A stretch of DNA of 47,287 nucleotides from Bryobacterales bacterium (lineage in GTDB: Bacteria > Acidobacteriota > Terriglobia > Bryobacterales > Bryobacteraceae): NCBI GenBank assembly GCA_020854055.1, contig JADZGD010000063.1:1-47287 (forward strand). Reading direction: 5' to 3'. The translations under genes and the position numbers were made by a program. The notes below the pieces were generated by a model that was not told the origin of the DNA, ran no database searches, and saw only the letters and a list, made by a program, of their open reading frames with translations. Shown here piece after piece: positions 44,904-47,287 of this stretch. Position 1 is the stretch's first letter. Each line of letters begins with the position of its first letter.

Positions 44904-46131
44904 AGGATGCCTCGGCCAATTCCAGGACGCTATCCTCTTCAACCGCCGCCTGCAGGCGGTCGAAGAAATCCGGAATGGCGGCGAGAACACGGTTCCAGTT
45001 GGGAATGAGCGGGGCGCCGAGCGGATCGTCGAGAAATTCGGCGGCTGCCTCGCCAAGGCTTCGGGCAAAGGTAGCCACGGCAAGTTCTTCACCGTGACGG
45101 TCAAAAGCGAGGCCGTTCAGCATCGCATCGGCATAGTAGCGATGGATGGTGTCCTCGGCGATACGCGTGTAGCGTGGCAGCAGCGTCCGGAAGTGTTCAC
45201 GCGAGAAACATACTCCTTCGCTTGCCAGCGTGCGGAAGAGAGACTTGGCTACGTCGGAAGCCATGCGGCGCAATCCTTTTTTCGGATCGTCGAAGGAAAG
45301 CGGCTGGTGTTTGTGCTCGTAGTTGTCGGTCAGGTCCACCTGGCAGATGCGGGCCAGCGCGACATTGCGATAGATCTCCGCGAGCACTCCCACTTCGAGA
45401 CCCCAATCGGCGGGAATCCGATTTACGCGAGCCAGGTTCGTCCGCATGGCGAACTCTCCGGCCAGGGCGTAGCGGAAGCTATCGAGAAAGTGCAGGAATT
45501 TGACGCCCGGACATAGGCTGTCCATGGCTCGAATTAGCGGCGTGACAAAAAGCCGGGTTACGCGGCCGTGCATGGTGCGGGTGAATCGCGCGTAATAGCC
45601 CTTGCCGAATTCGAAACCGAGGTTCGGGTTGGCGACCGGATAGCAGAGCCGCGCGAGCAGTTCGCGGTTGTAATTCAGAATGTCGCAATCGTGTAACGCG
45701 ATGACTTCGCAATCGCCGCAGGCCAACAGGAAACCGTACGCGAGCCAGCAGGAGCGTCCCTTGCCATCCTCGCCGGCGGGGAGGCCGTTGGTCTCCAGCA
45801 ACCGCAACAGAGACTGGATCCGGGGGCTGTCGATCCAGATGACGGAGACCGGAACATTGACCGAATCGAAGAAGGCGCGGGCGAGTTGATACTGGGTCTT
45901 GTCGGCCCGGGCAAGCACCACCACGATCCGTTGAAGGAAGTTCACCTTCGACAATTCACTAATAATGCCGCGCATGGCGGGGGTTTCAAACTCCGAGTAC
46001 AGAGCCGGTAGAACCAATCCGACCGGAAGTTGGGCCTTGAACAGTTCCAGGTCGGCTTCCAGCCTGTGGATGCCGTCCGGATTCAGCCGGTGCAGAGTGG
46101 ACACTAAACCGGTTTGATAGAAATCTGACAT
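44896..46131 (-). CDS. gpgS: Glucosyl-3-phosphoglycerate synthase-like glycosyltransferase (GpgS, GT81)
   Basis: A 411-residue GT-A glycosyltransferase. AGGAGG lies 6 bases before the ATG at 46131, which fixes the start. VGLVLPALYSEFETPAM, the DxD of ALHDCDI, LGFEFGKGYYAR, LAGEFAMR, GLEVGVLAEIYR and NYEHKHQPL follow the order seen in GpgS. GpgS makes glucosyl-3-phosphoglycerate from NDP-glucose and 3-phosphoglycerate, the precursor of the compatible solute glucosylglycerate. It is the first gene of a three-gene operon (then the GT78-like and TM-helix genes), and the matching HAD phosphatase gene converges on it. Mannosyl-3-phosphoglycerate synthase activity is an alternative. Confidence 0.82.
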   Translation of the reverse strand: MSDFYQTGLVSTLHRLNPDGIHRLEADLELFKAQLPVGLVLPALYSEFETPAMRGIISELSKVNFLQRIVVVLARADKTQYQLARAFFDSVNVPVSVIWIDSPRIQSLLRLLETNGLPAGEDGKGRSCWLAYGFLLACGDCEVIALHDCDILNYNRELLARLCYPVANPNLGFEFGKGYYARFTRTMHGRVTRLFVTPLIRAMDSLCPGVKFLHFLDSFRYALAGEFAMRTNLARVNRIPADWGLEVGVLAEIYRNVALARICQVDLTDNYEHKHQPLSFDDPKKGLRRMASDVAKSLFRTLASEGVCFSREHFRTLLPRYTRIAEDTIHRYYADAMLNGLAFDRHGEELAVATFARSLGEAAAEFLDDPLGAPLIPNWNRVLAAIPDFFDRLQAAVEEDSVLELAEASYA

Positions 46132-46231
46132 CGCCGGCCTCCTGTGACCAGTGTTCGTTGTTTTGCCGCCACAGTTAATCCCGGAAAGACAGGAGGGAAA
46201 CAGGGAAAGCGGGGGAGCAGCCGGAGGGAGC

Positions 46232-46336
46232 ATGAAACCGGACTTTAAGAGACAGAAAGGCCGGCGCGGCTGGGAACCCGGCTATCCACTGCCGGCAGCG
46301 GCCAGTCAGAGCGAGTTGTCCGAGGATGTGAAGTAG
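46232..46336 (+). CDS. Possible 34-residue peptide ORF
   Basis: GGAGGGAG at 46223-46230 precedes an ATG that opens a 34-codon frame, MKPDFKRQKGRRGWEP..., basic at the start and acidic at the end. It resembles nothing I know. The end of the frame overlaps the -35 box of the tRNA promoter. The strong ribosome-like site is the only support. The rest of 46132-46360 has no other gene. Confidence 0.2.
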   Translation: MKPDFKRQKGRRGWEPGYPLPAAASQSELSEDVK

Positions 46337-46344
46337 CCTAAAAT
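46316..46344 (+). promoter_or_regulatory. Promoter of the tRNA-Pro gene
   Basis: TTGTCC at 46316-46321 and TAAAAT at 46339-46344 are separated by exactly 17 bases. The tRNA begins 17 bases after the -10 box, as expected for a short leader. Both boxes are good sigma70 matches. Confidence 0.6.
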
Positions 46345-46360
46345 CAAAACAGTAGATTGT

Positions 46361-46437
46361 CGGGGCGTAGCGCAGCCTGGTAGCGCACCTGCCTTGGGCG
46401 CAGGGGGTCGGGCGTTCAAATCGCCCCGCCCCGACCA
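46361..46437 (+). tRNA. tRNA-Pro (anticodon UGG)
   Basis: A 77-base cloverleaf with the CCA end encoded. The acceptor stem is CGGGGCG pairing with CGCCCCG, then discriminator A and CCA at 46435-46437. The D arm is GCGCAGCCTGGTAGCGC. The anticodon stem CCTGC/GCAGG encloses the loop CTTGGGC, giving anticodon TGG. The T arm is GGGCG-TTCAAAT-CGCCC. The sequence is close to standard bacterial tRNA-Pro(UGG), which reads CCN proline codons. A sigma70-like promoter lies just upstream. No terminator is visible after it. Confidence 0.97.
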
Positions 46438-46458
46438 TATTGAAAATAAAGCAGATAA

Positions 46459-46485
46459 GCCCAAAAACGAGAGCCCAAAACGAGA
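46459..46485 (+). repeat. Short tandem repeat downstream of the tRNA
   Basis: GCCCAAAAACGAGA at 46459-46472 is followed directly by GCCCAAAACGAGA at 46473-46485, differing by one A. It lies in an AT-richer, gene-free stretch (46438-46679) in which I see nothing else. Confidence 0.5.
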
Positions 46486-46679
46486 GTTATCAATAGGGCA
46501 TCTATCGGGCAGATCCGAGCAGGATTCCACTTCAAGACTTCATTTCCGAAAAGCGCATAGAACGTCGGGCGGTCATTCCAAGCGACTTTTTCCGCTCCGA
46601 AGCACACTTTGTGGGAGAGCGCACGGTTCAATAGTGCCATGCGCTAAGATCGTGTTTCAGATTCACCGGGGTAGATCGA

Positions 46680-47287
46680 ATGACACGTCTGAAGTCAATG
46701 AGCATATGGGCGACGGCTTGCGGGTTGCTCATGGCCGCTCAATCAATAGCATTTCCGCAATCTGCGCCGCTCAGAATCACGGGAGTAGACGAGCCACCCG
46801 AACTGGTTGGCCCGCCGAAAAAGTTCACACCCCCATCCGACGACTTTCGGCAGTTCTTCGAGACATTCCCGAAAGACGAGAAGGATGCCGTCAAAGTGCG
46901 AGCCTCGATAGAAGCACTGACGAAACTCCTTCAGCAGCATCCCGATTACTCCGACGGGTACTTCATGCGGGCCATGTTCAATCGCTGCATGCTGAACGCC
47001 AGCGATCCTGACGCAGCGGTCAAGGATATCAATACTGCCATATCCACGCACGCCGCTCAGAGATTCCCCGGCGCTTATGAGTCGTTGGCGGATCACTACT
47101 CTGTTCGGCGTCAACTATTCTTTCCGGTAAGCGACAATTATTTTTCCCTATCAACGACAATTACTCTTGAGGTGGCGCGGAGCGCCGCCGCCGCGATGGC
47201 GGGCGCCAGCCCACCGAGCCAGCCGTTTTTTGGTTTTCGGGTTTTGAGAGGCGAAGCAGGGGTCGTCGTCGCGAAGCGGTCTGGGAA
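46680..47287 (+). CDS. Secreted TPR-like protein, apparently interrupted (partial)
   Basis: An ATG at 46680 opens a frame that stays open to the window edge. It starts with a signal peptide (MTRLKSMSIWATACGLLMAA, cleavage near AFPQSA) and a Pro-rich linker. Then comes a TPR-like helical region: ALTKLLQQHPDYSDGYFMRAMFNRC and DPDAAVKDINTAIS, then GAYESLADHYSVRRQ. From about 47127 the sequence changes character and resembles the end of an insertion sequence. The remaining codons (rich in Ser, Thr, Ala and Gly) are therefore probably not the native protein, so the gene is likely broken after about 150 codons. No ribosome site is obvious. Confidence 0.55.
   Translation, partial: MTRLKSMSIWATACGLLMAAQSIAFPQSAPLRITGVDEPPELVGPPKKFTPPSDDFRQFFETFPKDEKDAVKVRASIEALTKLLQQHPDYSDGYFMRAMFNRCMLNASDPDAAVKDINTAISTHAAQRFPGAYESLADHYSVRRQLFFPVSDNYFSLSTTITLEVARSAAAAMAGASPPSQPFFGFRVLRGEAGVVVAKRSG
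47127..47287. mobile_element. Candidate insertion-sequence end (IS21-like), running off the window
   Basis: CGACAATTA occurs twice as a direct repeat with a 23-base period (47132-47140 and 47155-47163), each preceded by A(A/G). A pyrimidine-rich TTTTTCCCTATC lies between the copies. Repeated CGACAATTA motifs near TTTCCC are, from memory, typical of the multiple terminal repeats of IS21-family elements. The block begins abruptly inside a TPR-like reading frame. No transposase gene is reached before the window ends, so the family and the exact boundary are not certain. Confidence 0.4.

Noticed and set aside
1..47287. CRISPR arrays, rRNA genes, prophage or toxin-antitoxin loci
   Set aside because: I looked for regularly spaced repeats, rRNA-like sequence, integrase or phage genes and small toxin-antitoxin pairs, and found none that could be supported.

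Overview
The window is a GC-rich bacterial chromosome segment with densely packed genes, frequent 1-11 base overlaps and several GTG/TTG starts. The mix of genes suggests a soil or freshwater Acidobacteriota genome of the Solibacter/Bryobacter kind: a YVTN-propeller/phosphoesterase fusion, a large MacB-like permease, a Tat-exported amidohydrolase, lone sugar-acid genes and a heavy-metal RND operon. This placement is inference; there is no rRNA or marker gene beyond the first codons of rimO. I saw no CRISPR array, no complete insertion sequence, no prophage and no convincing rho-independent terminator.

Layout. 1-71: 5' end of rimO on the minus strand. 177-6502: sugar and oxidoreductase genes, namely a clan GH-D-like glycoside hydrolase (+), then on the minus strand an SDR dehydrogenase, an enolase-superfamily dehydratase-like protein, an MBL-fold hydrolase and a sulfite-oxidase-like molybdoenzyme. 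6695-12258: a three-gene divalent-metal efflux operon (outer-membrane channel, adaptor, CzcA-type pump), possibly followed by a small Cys-rich ORF. 12449-16501: one 1350-residue, single-module NRPS-like enzyme with a membrane/beta-helix C-terminal half, resembling epsilon-poly-lysine synthetase (Pls). 16622-24254: a lactonase-type propeller, a homocysteine S-methyltransferase, an FHA/GYF_2/zinc-ribbon protein, a URO-D-family protein and the propeller-phosphoesterase. 24282-28607: an ABC exporter operon (ATPase, FtsX-type permease, HlyD adaptor). 28608-28958: gene-free, with a likely transposase remnant. 28959-30338: a Tat-exported amidohydrolase.

30445-46131 reads as an osmotic-stress island. 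It holds an MscS channel paired with a large uncharacterised P-loop ATPase; DUF5752-like protein plus TreT; TreZ plus a PRC-barrel protein; a RodZ-like HTH protein coupled to TreY; an MPGP-type HAD phosphatase; and an operon of GpgS-like (GT81), GT78-like and conserved-TM-helix proteins. Together they could make trehalose by two routes, TreT from NDP-glucose and TreY/TreZ from maltodextrin. They could also make glucosyl- or mannosylglycerate by two routes, GpgS plus HAD phosphatase and a one-step GT78-type synthase. The channels would release or sense solutes. The most novel-looking parts are the ATPase-MscS pair and the orphan Pls-like synthetase.

46361-47287: a tRNA-Pro(UGG) with a good promoter, then a secreted TPR-like ORF that appears to be interrupted near 47127 by a sequence resembling an insertion-sequence end, running off the window.
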